From Chloroflexota bacterium (GTDB lineage Bacteria; Chloroflexota; Anaerolineae; Aggregatilineales; Phototrophicaceae), in the NCBI GenBank assembly GCA_028873975.1, contig JAPPMO010000036.1:44209-108208 (forward strand): a DNA stretch of 64,000 bases, given 5' to 3'. This document shows positions 28,310 through 36,696 of this stretch, one piece after another. The notes under the pieces were generated by a model that saw only the letters and a program-made list of their open reading frames with translations, did not search any database and had not been told where the DNA came from. Numbering within the stretch: the stretch's first letter is position 1; every line of letters starts with the position of its first letter. The position numbers and the translations under genes were made by a program.

Positions 28310-28921
28310 ATGCCCTCCAGCTATTTGATCCCGGCCGCGCAGGTTCGAACAGAAATCGTCATCAAAAAATCGCGATTCATTTCCACCGCGCAACTGGCGG
28401 CTTCTGTGCCGGAGGCTCGTGCTGTCATCGCCCGCCTGCGCGAGGAAATGCCGGATGCGAACCACCATGTTTACGCTTTTCGCGTCGGCTTCGGGAAGTC
28501 GGTGACGGAAGGCATGAGCGACGATGGCGAACCGACGGGCACCTCGGGCCCGCCTACGCTGGCGGTGCTACGCGGTTCGGGGGTCGGGGACATCGCCTTG
28601 GTGACGGCGCGCTACTTTGGCGGTACCAAGCTGGGGACTGGCGGATTGGTGCGTGCCTATACCGAGTCGGCGCAAGCAGCGCTGTCAATCCTGAAAACGG
28701 AGCTGAAAGTCGAGAAGCGAGTGATTGGTCTCGAGATGCCCTATTCGCTATACAATGTTGTCAAGCGGCTAATCGCGACCTACCGTGGAGAAATCCAGGA
28801 GGAAGAATTTGCGGCGCAGGTTCTGATTATAGCGAGATTCGCCACGGATGATTTGGCGGCTTTTTCCGTGGATCTGCAAGAGCGTACTTCCGCCCAGGTT
28901 TCTTTGGTCAATCTGTCCTAA
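28310..28921 (+). CDS. IMPACT/YigZ family protein (UPF0029)
   Basis: IMPACT-family protein (203 aa), related to YigZ/YvyE, with an N-terminal UPF0029 domain and a C-terminal DUF1949-like domain. Diagnostic motifs are DDGEPTGTSGPPTLAVLRG and RYFGGTKLGTGGLVRAYTE. The biochemical role of bacterial members is poorly known; eukaryotic IMPACT regulates GCN2. The start ATG 28310 lacks a strong ribosome site. It stands alone on the plus strand and converges with the TPR gene, one base apart. Confidence 0.9.
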   Translation: MPSSYLIPAAQVRTEIVIKKSRFISTAQLAASVPEARAVIARLREEMPDANHHVYAFRVGFGKSVTEGMSDDGEPTGTSGPPTLAVLRGSGVGDIALVTARYFGGTKLGTGGLVRAYTESAQAALSILKTELKVEKRVIGLEMPYSLYNVVKRLIATYRGEIQEEEFAAQVLIIARFATDDLAAFSVDLQERTSAQVSLVNLS

Positions 28922-28922
28922 G

Positions 28923-30920
28923 CTAGTCCGATATGCTCTCGGCAATAAAGCGCCTCAATTGCATTAGCGCGCCATGCGATGGCGCGATGCTTTCCGCCCG
29001 CTCGACAAACTGTTTCGCATCGTCTGGCTGGCCATTCTCTATCAGATAGCTGGCAGTCTGCGCCAACAGGGAAACATCGTTTGGGAATTCGGCGATTCCG
29101 GCGTTCAGCGTCAAGATAGCTTCGTCGCGCATCATGCTTGTCCACTGGATCTGCGCCATGCCCAAGACGATCCGAGGATGATTTCCGGCTCGATTCTTTG
29201 CTTCGGTCAGTACCTCAATAGCGCTGTCAGTATCTTGCCAGTGCAAATAGCAGCGCGACAATGTGACATAAAGGTCTATCATTCTCGGCGCGATTTCAAT
29301 GGCTTCTTCCAGCAGTTCCACGTCGCTTTCGCGAATGGACCGCTTCGCGTTCAGCAATACTTTGATCTCGGCGAAACTTTGTTCAAAACCCGGCCGTTCG
29401 GCAGAAAGTTCCAGCCTCTGCAATTCCAGTTCCAATTCCTCATCAACAGTTTCTGTAACGCGCCGGCATTCTTGCAGTTGTTGCTTGGCCATTTGGGACT
29501 TGCCGTCGACGATGGCTAGCCGCGCCAAATTAGCATATAAGTATGGATTTCCAGCGGGCTCGGCAATCGCGTTCTGCAAGATCTGATATGCCGGCGTCAA
29601 TGATTCGGTATCAGCCAACCTTTCGATGATCTCGCCCAGGTATGCAGAATGCTCATCACGATTGACCAAATGCTCGAAGTAGTCCCACAATTCAAGGTCT
29701 TCGACATCAATCATGTACATCAGCGCCAGTTGCAGCGCCCCTAGATTGTTTGGCTGCGACTTCAACAATGTCTTTAACGCGGCAATAATTTCGCCGGGAA
29801 TCTGTTCGCTTTCGTCGATGTCGTCGGGGTCAATCAGCAGCACATCTTCGATTAACCAGTTGTTCGTCTCGGATATAATTAAAAGCTCGGCATATTTCCA
29901 GTACAGCGCAGGATGCTCAAGGCCGGTTTCCAGCGCTCTTTGGCAAGCGTCGATCGCCTCCGACGCGCGCCCGGCGTCGAGGAAAATCTCGATCAATGTA
30001 TACCATAGGCTTGGTTCCGGGCTGTTTGCCGCCAGCTCCTCGAGCGTCGTCAGCGCGGGATCGACGTGGCCCAACCTGCTTAAGCCCAGCGTTGCCAGCG
30101 CCCGGCCCCTCGCGGCTGCGCTGGCCTCCCCAAAGGCGCGGTCGACAAGCGGGACGATCACCTCTCCCACCCCCTCCAGACCTAATTGCATTATCTGTTG
30201 GCAGGTCATTCCGAGGCACCAAAAAGCGAAAACGCTTCCGATTTCGCGGCAGATCTCGGCGAGAGACAGGAATTGCGATTCGATTTCATCAGCCGGCCAC
30301 TCGACGCCCCAATGGCTCAGATAAAGGTCCAGATTCCAGGCGAACAGGTCTTCGAGCATGCTTTGAAGAACAACGGAGTTCTGTTCAAACTTGGGATAAT
30401 CAATCACCAGATGAAGCGGCTCTTGATCAAACAGATTCAACACAAGTTCCGCGGCAACTGTCGGCAAAGCCTCTATGAGTTCCGGAACGCTCTGATAATC
30501 GAATGTAAGAATAGGGTCTATTTCCGCATTGACCATGCTCGCGTCGAAGTGGAGTTGGAGTTGCGCTGCCCCCTCATGAAAAGTTGCGGATCCATGCAGC
30601 AGCAAATTGTCGTCAAGCCCATCCAGTTCCCAGTCAGCCGGTGAGAACTGGTAATCGTCGCTGGTGATGTCGCTGTCATCTTCCTCCGCTTCTATCTTGA
30701 CAAAACAACGATATACCTTGACGCCCGGCCACTGCTCCAGCAAGTAGCAGAGGCAGGATGCGATCCCCATCGCGAGCTCGGGCATCGTATCGCTGATAAT
30801 CGGATAGACAGCGATGCGAAAAGGATCTTCTGTATTGAGGGTGTCGGACAAGATGGCAGTGCTGCCAAATATCGAGGAGGCTGAGGGACCGGGGGCGGCG
30901 CGCCGGCCTATTGATTTCAT
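28923..30920 (-). CDS. Tetratricopeptide-repeat protein
   Basis: Cytoplasmic acidic 665-aa protein with no signal peptide. The N-terminal ~220 residues form an unrecognised globular region; from ~250 onward helical TPR-like repeats follow (LWYTLIEIFLDAGRASEAIDACQRALE, PRMIDLYVTLSRCYLHWQDTDSAIEVLTEA, NDVSLLAQTASYLIENGQPDDAKQ). It probably serves as a protein-interaction scaffold. GCGGAG directly before ATG 30920 supports this start; in-frame GTG (30965) and ATG (30941) starts are possible. No specific function can be assigned. Confidence 0.75.
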   Translation of the reverse strand: MKSIGRRAAPGPSASSIFGSTAILSDTLNTEDPFRIAVYPIISDTMPELAMGIASCLCYLLEQWPGVKVYRCFVKIEAEEDDSDITSDDYQFSPADWELDGLDDNLLLHGSATFHEGAAQLQLHFDASMVNAEIDPILTFDYQSVPELIEALPTVAAELVLNLFDQEPLHLVIDYPKFEQNSVVLQSMLEDLFAWNLDLYLSHWGVEWPADEIESQFLSLAEICREIGSVFAFWCLGMTCQQIMQLGLEGVGEVIVPLVDRAFGEASAAARGRALATLGLSRLGHVDPALTTLEELAANSPEPSLWYTLIEIFLDAGRASEAIDACQRALETGLEHPALYWKYAELLIISETNNWLIEDVLLIDPDDIDESEQIPGEIIAALKTLLKSQPNNLGALQLALMYMIDVEDLELWDYFEHLVNRDEHSAYLGEIIERLADTESLTPAYQILQNAIAEPAGNPYLYANLARLAIVDGKSQMAKQQLQECRRVTETVDEELELELQRLELSAERPGFEQSFAEIKVLLNAKRSIRESDVELLEEAIEIAPRMIDLYVTLSRCYLHWQDTDSAIEVLTEAKNRAGNHPRIVLGMAQIQWTSMMRDEAILTLNAGIAEFPNDVSLLAQTASYLIENGQPDDAKQFVERAESIAPSHGALMQLRRFIAESISD

Positions 30921-31024
30921 TCTCTCCGCTGCGTTTAACATTATGTTATGCCCAAAGAAATACACCCCACCGGATGATGGGGCGCATTCTACGCTTAGTC
31001 GTATAGTTCAACCGGAACCCTCAG

Positions 31025-31852
31025 CTACTGGACTACAGATACCCGGCTGAAGTCGCCACGGAATACTACGAAATCGTTATTGAGCCAGCCTTGACCAAAA
31101 CTGCCTTCGACCAGGTACCAGCCCCGCCCGCGTGAAAGTCCCAAAACCGCCAGATGCGATCCGCCGGGAACACTGGTGATGATGTCGTAATTGGCGCCGG
31201 GGCCAGTGCGAATGTTAAGCCGATGTGTGTTCACCACAGCGCGCGGCGTCGGTCCGGACAGCGCCGGCGTCGGCGGGTCATTCAAGGTGCGGGTATGCAA
31301 ACTTGCGAAACTGCCGCGGGTCACCGTGTAATACGAATTGACCCAGCCCGGACCTGCTGGAGAATTCACTTGATACCACAGGTTGTCGCTGCCAATCGAG
31401 ATGACCGGCAGTTTGGTACCTCCAGCCACTGTCATAATGATGCTATGGCTAACGCCCGGACCACTCCTGACATTCAGGTAACCGGTATTCACAACCAAAT
31501 GAGGCGTGCCGGGAGCGATCGTTGGCTGGTCGGTTGGCCTGCCAATTCTCGGTATGCCAGAGAAAGCGCCGCGCGGGATGGTATAACTGGAGTTGACCCA
31601 GCCGCTTGCCAAGGGGCTATCAACCTGATACCACAGCCCGCCGCTGTCAATTGCGATCACCGGCAGCTCGGTGCCCCCTGGAACCGAAGTAATGATGTGA
31701 TGGCCGACTCCCGGACCGTTACGAACATTCAGGCGGTGCGTGTTGACCACCAAATGTGGTGATTGCGCAAAGCCCGTTATTGGAAATGTCGCTAGCAAAA
31801 GCAAAACGACTAACAAGACCAAACCTAAACGACAACTATAGCAGGATTTCAT
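31025..31852 (-). CDS. Secreted protein with three bacterial SH3 domains
   Basis: Exported 275-aa protein. A strong signal peptide (LGLVLLVVLLLLATFPITGFAQ) is followed by three ~65-residue SH3_3 repeats, each with the hallmark RLNVRNGPG, YLNVRSGPG or RLNIRTGPG, then GG(T/S)xLPV and a GWVN / GWLN ending. Such repeats bind cell-wall peptides. ATG 31852 is preferred because it directly follows the signal boundary and an eight-G tract that acts as the ribosome site; an upstream start at 31912 would add 20 non-signal residues. Confidence 0.82.
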   Translation of the reverse strand: MKSCYSCRLGLVLLVVLLLLATFPITGFAQSPHLVVNTHRLNVRNGPGVGHHIITSVPGGTELPVIAIDSGGLWYQVDSPLASGWVNSSYTIPRGAFSGIPRIGRPTDQPTIAPGTPHLVVNTGYLNVRSGPGVSHSIIMTVAGGTKLPVISIGSDNLWYQVNSPAGPGWVNSYYTVTRGSFASLHTRTLNDPPTPALSGPTPRAVVNTHRLNIRTGPGANYDIITSVPGGSHLAVLGLSRGRGWYLVEGSFGQGWLNNDFVVFRGDFSRVSVVQ

Positions 31853-32188
31853 ATCCCCCCCCACATATTCAATATATTGTCCCAATTGGACAAGATTGGC
31901 GAAACATTTCAACGTGTTAGCGATTTCAGTATATGTTCAGGGTTAATTTCGCGCAAATCAATAAACACTGAATTAAGGGGCAATCCCTCATGGCGTTGAC
32001 TTTGGCGGCAGGAGTGTCGAAAAAAACTTAAACTCTGTGTCGGCGGGCTGTATCTACGCGCCCCTCGGCGTCCTCGGTGGTTAAGAAAAACCTGGCGCGA
32101 TTGCCCTGGGATAGGCTTATGCGAAATTGACATCTTGTGTGACCTATGTTAAACTGACGGCTGATCTGATACAGGGAGAGGAAAGACC
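31853..32188. other. Intergenic region upstream of the SH3 and HesB genes
   Basis: About 335 bases between divergent genes. It holds the G8 tract by the SH3 start (31855-31862 as C8 on the plus strand) and the HesB promoter at 32127-32155. Nothing else was recognised. Confidence 0.5.
32127..32155 (+). promoter_or_regulatory. Promoter of the HesB/IscA-family gene
   Basis: Perfect TTGACA (32127-32132), 17-base spacer, TAAACT (32150-32155), 33 bases before the ATG. Confidence 0.65.
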
Positions 32189-32614
32189 ATGGCGCTCGCT
32201 CAGCAAATGCAGACAGCAGTTCAAGTGGATAGTTCCGTATTGACCGTAACGCCGGCGGCCGTCGCCATCATCAAGGATTTGCTGGATCAGCGCGAGATTC
32301 CCGAGCATGCACTGCGCGTCTTCGTGACAGGCGGCGGTTGCTCGGGCATGCAATACGGCATGGCGTTTCAGGAATCTGCCGAGGCTGGTGATACTGTGGT
32401 ATCAGCCGATAGTGTACGCCTGCTAGTGGATCCAACCAGTATGATGTATCTGCGCGGAGCGACGATCGATTACGTCGATACCCTCATCGGCGGAGGCTTT
32501 CGCATCGACAATCCTAACGCCGTTTCCAGTTGCGGCTGCGGACACTCCTTTAAGTCCTCTGATGACCAAAGTGGCGCAGCCACCGAAGGTTGCGGCACCT
32601 GTAGCAGCTACTAG
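32189..32614 (+). CDS. HesB/IscA/ErpA-type iron-sulfur carrier
   Basis: A-type Fe-S carrier (141 aa) that receives clusters from the assembly scaffold and delivers them to apo-proteins. The three conserved Cys are in GGGCSGMQYG and SCGCGHSF. Start ATG 32189 has GGGAGAGGAAAG upstream. Beyond the usual end (CGCGHSF) there is a ~20-residue tail with a further Cys pair (GCGTCSSY), an unusual addition. An N-terminal Gln-rich extension of ~18 residues is also present. No suf or isc genes are nearby. Confidence 0.93.
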   Translation: MALAQQMQTAVQVDSSVLTVTPAAVAIIKDLLDQREIPEHALRVFVTGGGCSGMQYGMAFQESAEAGDTVVSADSVRLLVDPTSMMYLRGATIDYVDTLIGGGFRIDNPNAVSSCGCGHSFKSSDDQSGAATEGCGTCSSY

Positions 32615-32693
32615 AATAGCCATTGATTTCGCAATACTCCGCAAGACTTGCCCGCCACTCGGCGGTTAGGTATCGGTTGGCTGCAACTGAGAT

Positions 32694-33461
32694 TCACTGA
32701 CGGATCAAGTTGATCAGCAGGCCGACAAGGCCGAATCCAGCGAGCATTACGATCGGAAACAAAGGCGGGAGTTGCGAGCGGCGGTCGGGATCAGTGCGGG
32801 CTTCATTTTGAGTCGGCGCGTCAATGTTGCCGGTCGGAATAATAGCTGGCAAATCTGGAGGACGCGTAAAGGTTGGCAAGGGAGACGCCATTCTTTCGGC
32901 TTCTGAGCGTCCTGCCGCCCCATCTTCCGTGGAGATAACTAAAACGCGCGAATCGTCGTCCGATTCCGCGGCTGCGACCCCGTCCTCCGCTTCAAGGCTG
33001 TTACCGTCACTTGGAATAACGCTGATATCCGCAAAATTGTCCACAACTTGAATGTTATCTAAATCACCTGTTACCTCTACCAGTTCTCCGTAGACCCACG
33101 CTCTGCCATTTGGAGAGGGCTCGTAGCGCAATTCGTACCACTGAAAGTAACGGCGCAGGGCTGGATAGAGGGCGCCGAAGGAAATCGTCCCCAGAACCTC
33201 GCTATCCAGATTGGGAGCAGCGCGAACGTTGATATTGCCGGCGGTCACGGGGGCCTGGAGGAAGGCTGGACCCGGCAAAGTCGCTGTAGGCAGGCTAGTA
33301 ACTGTTGGAGGGAACGGCTGGGCGCCTGGCGGTGTTGCGGTCACAAGCCGGACGGTAATGGCTGTGGCGGTTCGTTGCGCCTGCGCTCCCACGACAACGT
33401 TCGGCGCCGCCAGTATCCAGATCAGCGCTGTCGAGCTCAGGAACCAAAGCAATTCATACAT
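32694..33461 (-). CDS. Bitopic SH3-domain membrane protein
   Basis: Unrecognised 255-aa envelope protein. The N-terminal signal/anchor (LLWFLSSTALIWILAAPNVVVGA) is followed by a Thr/Pro-rich linker and one SH3_3 domain (~73-130; AGNINVRAAPNLDSEVLGTI, WVYGELVEVTG). Then comes an acidic linker and a C-terminal membrane helix (FPIVMLAGFGLVGLLINLI). It lies immediately downstream of the LysM-M23 lipoprotein gene on the same strand (16-base gap), so the two may act together on the cell wall. Confidence 0.72.
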   Translation of the reverse strand: MYELLWFLSSTALIWILAAPNVVVGAQAQRTATAITVRLVTATPPGAQPFPPTVTSLPTATLPGPAFLQAPVTAGNINVRAAPNLDSEVLGTISFGALYPALRRYFQWYELRYEPSPNGRAWVYGELVEVTGDLDNIQVVDNFADISVIPSDGNSLEAEDGVAAAESDDDSRVLVISTEDGAAGRSEAERMASPLPTFTRPPDLPAIIPTGNIDAPTQNEARTDPDRRSQLPPLFPIVMLAGFGLVGLLINLIRQ

Positions 33462-33477
33462 CTTGGATATTAGCTTG

Positions 33478-35154
33478 TTACCATGATATTTGATTTATAG
33501 TCGTGTTTCTACCCTGCTCGGCAATCACACTGCGGTTATCCGCCGAGTTGACCATAAAACCCTGATATGCTTGATTTTTCAATCCGACCACTTGCCAATC
33601 GCTCATTGTAAAAGGCGGTATACGCAGCGAAACCGGGCAATTGACACAGTCGGCCGGTATCCATTCGCCATTGTAGCGGCGGGCAATATGTAGATGAGTC
33701 GCTGTTGAATAGCCGCCTTGGCACGATGGGTAACCCAAGACCTCGCCCGCTTCCACAATCTGCCCCAATTCCAATGACTCCGCATGGGTGGTGTGCAAAT
33801 ACAAGATTGTCCAGCCACTTCCCTCATCCCCGTCCAGATCGAGATCCAGAATAACAGCGCCTTCGGACAGCCTGGCAATTTTGCCGCGCGCGACCGCGGT
33901 AACCGGAAAACTGCTCGTATAACAATGGGGCGCCGGACCCGCCTCTTTGGGCGGGGCGAAATCGATCGAAGCCCAAGCGCTGCCATTTCCCCAGCCGCCA
34001 TGATGCCCGCCCGTAAATCGCCAAACCTCGCCCGGTCGAAACGGCAGGCTCAGCTTGGGCTGTCTTAACTCGCTGGCATCCTCCTGCTCATAATCTGCAA
34101 AAGGGTCGCCAAACAGGCTGCGATATACGAGATAGAAGCCTCCGTCCCCGACATCATGCGCCCAACTCGCTCCGGAGCTTGTTCTGGCGAAAACACGTTG
34201 AATCGCGGCGCTACCGGGGTTTAGATCATCATGATAAAGCAAGCGGCTGCCATCGGCGAAATCAATAATTGCGTCGCCGCGATATTTTTTGCCGTAATAT
34301 CCATAGTTGAGCTGGTCAGCTAACCAGCTCAACTGGGCATATAGCCCGGGCCGGTTAATGCCGCCTAGCGCTTCTGGCGAGAATAAGGGATAAAGCAACT
34401 GCCCGCCTTCGACGTCAAGATTTGAAAGCAGCCCGGCCCGGTATTCCAGGAAGGCCAGCAAGACACGCGGATCGACGCTGTACTCCAGGGAGACCCGTTG
34501 CACGGTTTCGCTAGCCGACAGGGCGATATTGACGGTCCTGCCGTCCGCTTGACGCGACACAGCGGTGCTGCCCATTTTCCGCAATATGCCGGGTTGCCCG
34601 TGAACATATTCCTGGACATCAAACGATTGAGCCCCATAGGAACGCACTAGCCTCGTATCCGGCAGAATATGAAACGACGATCCATTTGCTTCGGGCGGCC
34701 TCGGCAGCTTGATGATTTGTCCAACCTTTAGCAAGTCGGGGTTCTGCAAGTCGTTTATTGCCACCAGTGATTCTATTGACAGCCCGTGAATTGAGGCGAT
34801 CCTTGACAAGGTATCGCCCCAGGCCACGACATACTCTGAAACATTGTTCAAGGATTGCGAGTGGTCTGTCGCGGTGCCGGCGTCCCCGGTCGCGTCGGCA
34901 AAACGGGATGCCAATTGCGGGGGGAGCGTCGCGGTAGCGCGCCTTTCTGTTTGCCGCGAAGTGCCGGTGGGCGAAAGCTTTATCTGCGGTATTTGCGGCG
35001 TTGCAGTTGCCAATGGCGCGCTCGCCGCTGTAGTTCCCTCTTCAGAAACAACTGTCGCGGCTTGCGCGGAAACTGATTTTTCTGTTGCGTCAGGAAACGC
35101 GCATCCTGACGCAACAACGAGAAGTAGCAAACTGGAAATGATGGGCAGTCGCAT
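33478..35154 (-). CDS. LysM lipoprotein with M23 (LasA/beta-lytic-like) metallopeptidase domain
   Basis: Predicted lipoprotein (558 aa): lipobox VASGC gives Cys18. After a Thr/Ala/Pro linker, LysM spans ~107-152 (YVVAWGDTLSRIASIHGLS to VGQIIKLP). The middle is unrecognised. The C-terminal peptidase has GGHHGGWGNGSAWASIDFAPP, LYLHTTH and THLHIARR. The long spacing between the first His and SxDF is like M23A (LasA, beta-lytic protease) rather than the HxGxD of LytM enzymes. It should cut peptide cross-links in or around the wall. The metal ligands appear to be present, so activity is plausible. Confidence 0.86.
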   Translation of the reverse strand: MRLPIISSLLLLVVASGCAFPDATEKSVSAQAATVVSEEGTTAASAPLATATPQIPQIKLSPTGTSRQTERRATATLPPQLASRFADATGDAGTATDHSQSLNNVSEYVVAWGDTLSRIASIHGLSIESLVAINDLQNPDLLKVGQIIKLPRPPEANGSSFHILPDTRLVRSYGAQSFDVQEYVHGQPGILRKMGSTAVSRQADGRTVNIALSASETVQRVSLEYSVDPRVLLAFLEYRAGLLSNLDVEGGQLLYPLFSPEALGGINRPGLYAQLSWLADQLNYGYYGKKYRGDAIIDFADGSRLLYHDDLNPGSAAIQRVFARTSSGASWAHDVGDGGFYLVYRSLFGDPFADYEQEDASELRQPKLSLPFRPGEVWRFTGGHHGGWGNGSAWASIDFAPPKEAGPAPHCYTSSFPVTAVARGKIARLSEGAVILDLDLDGDEGSGWTILYLHTTHAESLELGQIVEAGEVLGYPSCQGGYSTATHLHIARRYNGEWIPADCVNCPVSLRIPPFTMSDWQVVGLKNQAYQGFMVNSADNRSVIAEQGRNTTINQISW

Positions 35155-35192
35155 TGCTTATGTTCGTCTGATACGGTTAGCCTAAGCTGCTC

Positions 35193-35221
35193 TTGGGCGG
35201 TTGCGGCAACAAATGTATACT
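35193..35221 (+). promoter_or_regulatory. Possible promoter of the SCP2 gene
   Basis: TTGGGC (35193-35198), 17 bases, TATACT (35216-35221), 44 bases before the ATG; the -35 is weak. Confidence 0.45.
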
Positions 35222-35264
35222 AATCCAGGATTGCAATACGCGAAACGAGTCCAAGGAGTTTCTT

Positions 35265-35594
35265 ATGGTTGCTGCCGACGAAGTCAAGAACATATTTCCA
35301 AACATGGTCAAGCGATTCCGGCCGGAAAAGGCCGATGGCATAGATGCAACCATCCTCTTTGATCTTAGCGGGGACAATGGAGGCATGTTTTGGCTCAAGA
35401 TTAGCAGTGGATCGATCGAACACGGCGAAGGCGAAATCAGCCAGCCGGCGATGACTTTGAAAGCCAGCGCTGACGACTGGTACGCGGTCTCCACCGGCCA
35501 ACAGAATGCGATGCAGGCATTCATGACCGGCAAGCTCAAGATTGTTGGCGATATGAGCCTGGCGATGAAATTGCAAATGATATTTGCCCAATGA
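35265..35594 (+). CDS. SCP2 sterol-binding domain protein
   Basis: Small single-domain protein (109 aa) of the SCP2 family, which forms a hydrophobic pocket for lipids or acyl-CoA. ATILFDLSGDNGGMFWLKI, QPAMTLKASADDW and the C-terminal FMTGKLKIVGDMSLAMKLQ match the family (typical GKLKI-GD-MxLA pattern). AAGGAG eight bases upstream fixes ATG 35265. It is alone on the plus strand between minus-strand genes. The ligand is unknown. Confidence 0.9.
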   Translation: MVAADEVKNIFPNMVKRFRPEKADGIDATILFDLSGDNGGMFWLKISSGSIEHGEGEISQPAMTLKASADDWYAVSTGQQNAMQAFMTGKLKIVGDMSLAMKLQMIFAQ

Positions 35595-35686
35595 CCTGTT
35601 GTCGGTCTGATCTGCTGCGAGGACCCTGAGCGAGCCATACCCGCTTGATGAGCGCCGCAGCGAGTTTCAAGTTCGACATAATAAAC

Positions 35687-36679
35687 CTAGATCTGGTCGA
35701 ACTCGAAGTCCAGCGCTGACATGCTCAGGCTGAAACTTGCGGCGTCGACGGCGTCTTCAACGGCTCCCAGGATTTCCCGGTCTTCAAGGGTCTCCTCCAG
35801 ATGGCATAAGATTTCGAATGCGCCTCTTCCACCGATCTCTCCCAGAGCCCATATAGCCATTAACTGAATCTCTCGGTCGTCGCCGGCGACCAAGTCCCCG
35901 ATCAATCGAATGCTTTCTTCCAGCTGCAAGGCGCCACAGGCTTGAACCGATTCGTATACGATCTGGTTGTCGCCGCTTTCTAATTCTTCGAGGACGGTAT
36001 CGCGCCACCGCTTGTCGCAGGTTCGGCCCATGGCATAAATCGCGCTCACTTTCAGCAAGTGATTGCCATCATCATAGGCTTCTTGGATCAATGCCGCCGC
36101 TTCCGGATGGCTTGAATTGGCAATTGCCTCCAGCGCCCGGCAGCGGATCTCTATCGACGCATGATGATCCTTGACCGAAATGAGCGCCAACTCCTGCGCC
36201 TCGCGCGCGTCATTGGGCGGGATGTCCCCGTATTCTCCCAAAAGAATAAACCGACCTAAACCCGAAAACGCTTGGGCGCGCACATCATCAGACCTGTCGC
36301 TGCGAGCCAGGTCCATCAACTTCCGCATTGTCGCAACGGACTCATCGGACCAAAGCAACTCAATGGCCGCCGACCGAACCAGACTGCTTTTGTCTGTCAG
36401 GTTCATGTGAGCAAACGCACCGAAATCCAATTCAAATACCGTTTCGCTGGTCTCTACCAATTGCTTGAGGATTCGGTGCTTGTAGGTCGCGGGCAAGCCA
36501 GCCCAAACTGGGACCAACCGATCCAATTCAAGTTTGGACAAATCGGATAATCCATAGATCACCGCAGGCGAATGAGTTGATGAATCCGAACGGGCTTCGC
36601 TTTGCAATGCCTTGATAACTTCAGTCAACTCAGGCTTTCTTAAGCCCGATTCTTCCAACGCGATCTCCGACTTGGTCAT
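35687..36679 (-). CDS. HEAT-repeat protein
   Basis: Cytoplasmic 330-aa protein built of HEAT/PBS-lyase-type helical repeats: SLVRSAAIELLWSDE, DVRAQAFSGLGRFILLGEYG, IEIRCRALEAIANSSHPEAAALIQEAYDDG, LLKVSAIYAMGRTCD and REIQLMAIWALGEIGGRGAFEILCHLEE. It is probably a scaffold. GAGGCAGAGGA precedes ATG 36679; a TTG lies five codons upstream. It is 17 bases downstream of rseP on the same strand, so probably in the same transcript. No enzyme motif is seen. Confidence 0.8.
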   Translation of the reverse strand: MTKSEIALEESGLRKPELTEVIKALQSEARSDSSTHSPAVIYGLSDLSKLELDRLVPVWAGLPATYKHRILKQLVETSETVFELDFGAFAHMNLTDKSSLVRSAAIELLWSDESVATMRKLMDLARSDRSDDVRAQAFSGLGRFILLGEYGDIPPNDAREAQELALISVKDHHASIEIRCRALEAIANSSHPEAAALIQEAYDDGNHLLKVSAIYAMGRTCDKRWRDTVLEELESGDNQIVYESVQACGALQLEESIRLIGDLVAGDDREIQLMAIWALGEIGGRGAFEILCHLEETLEDREILGAVEDAVDAASFSLSMSALDFEFDQI

Positions 36680-36696
36680 TCCTCTGCCTCGCAACG

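Noticed and set aside
33478-35154. M23 domain with a missing first zinc ligand
   Set aside because: Compared with LytM the HxGxD motif seems lost, but the longer GGHH...SIDF spacing fits the LasA/beta-lytic type, so the site is probably complete.
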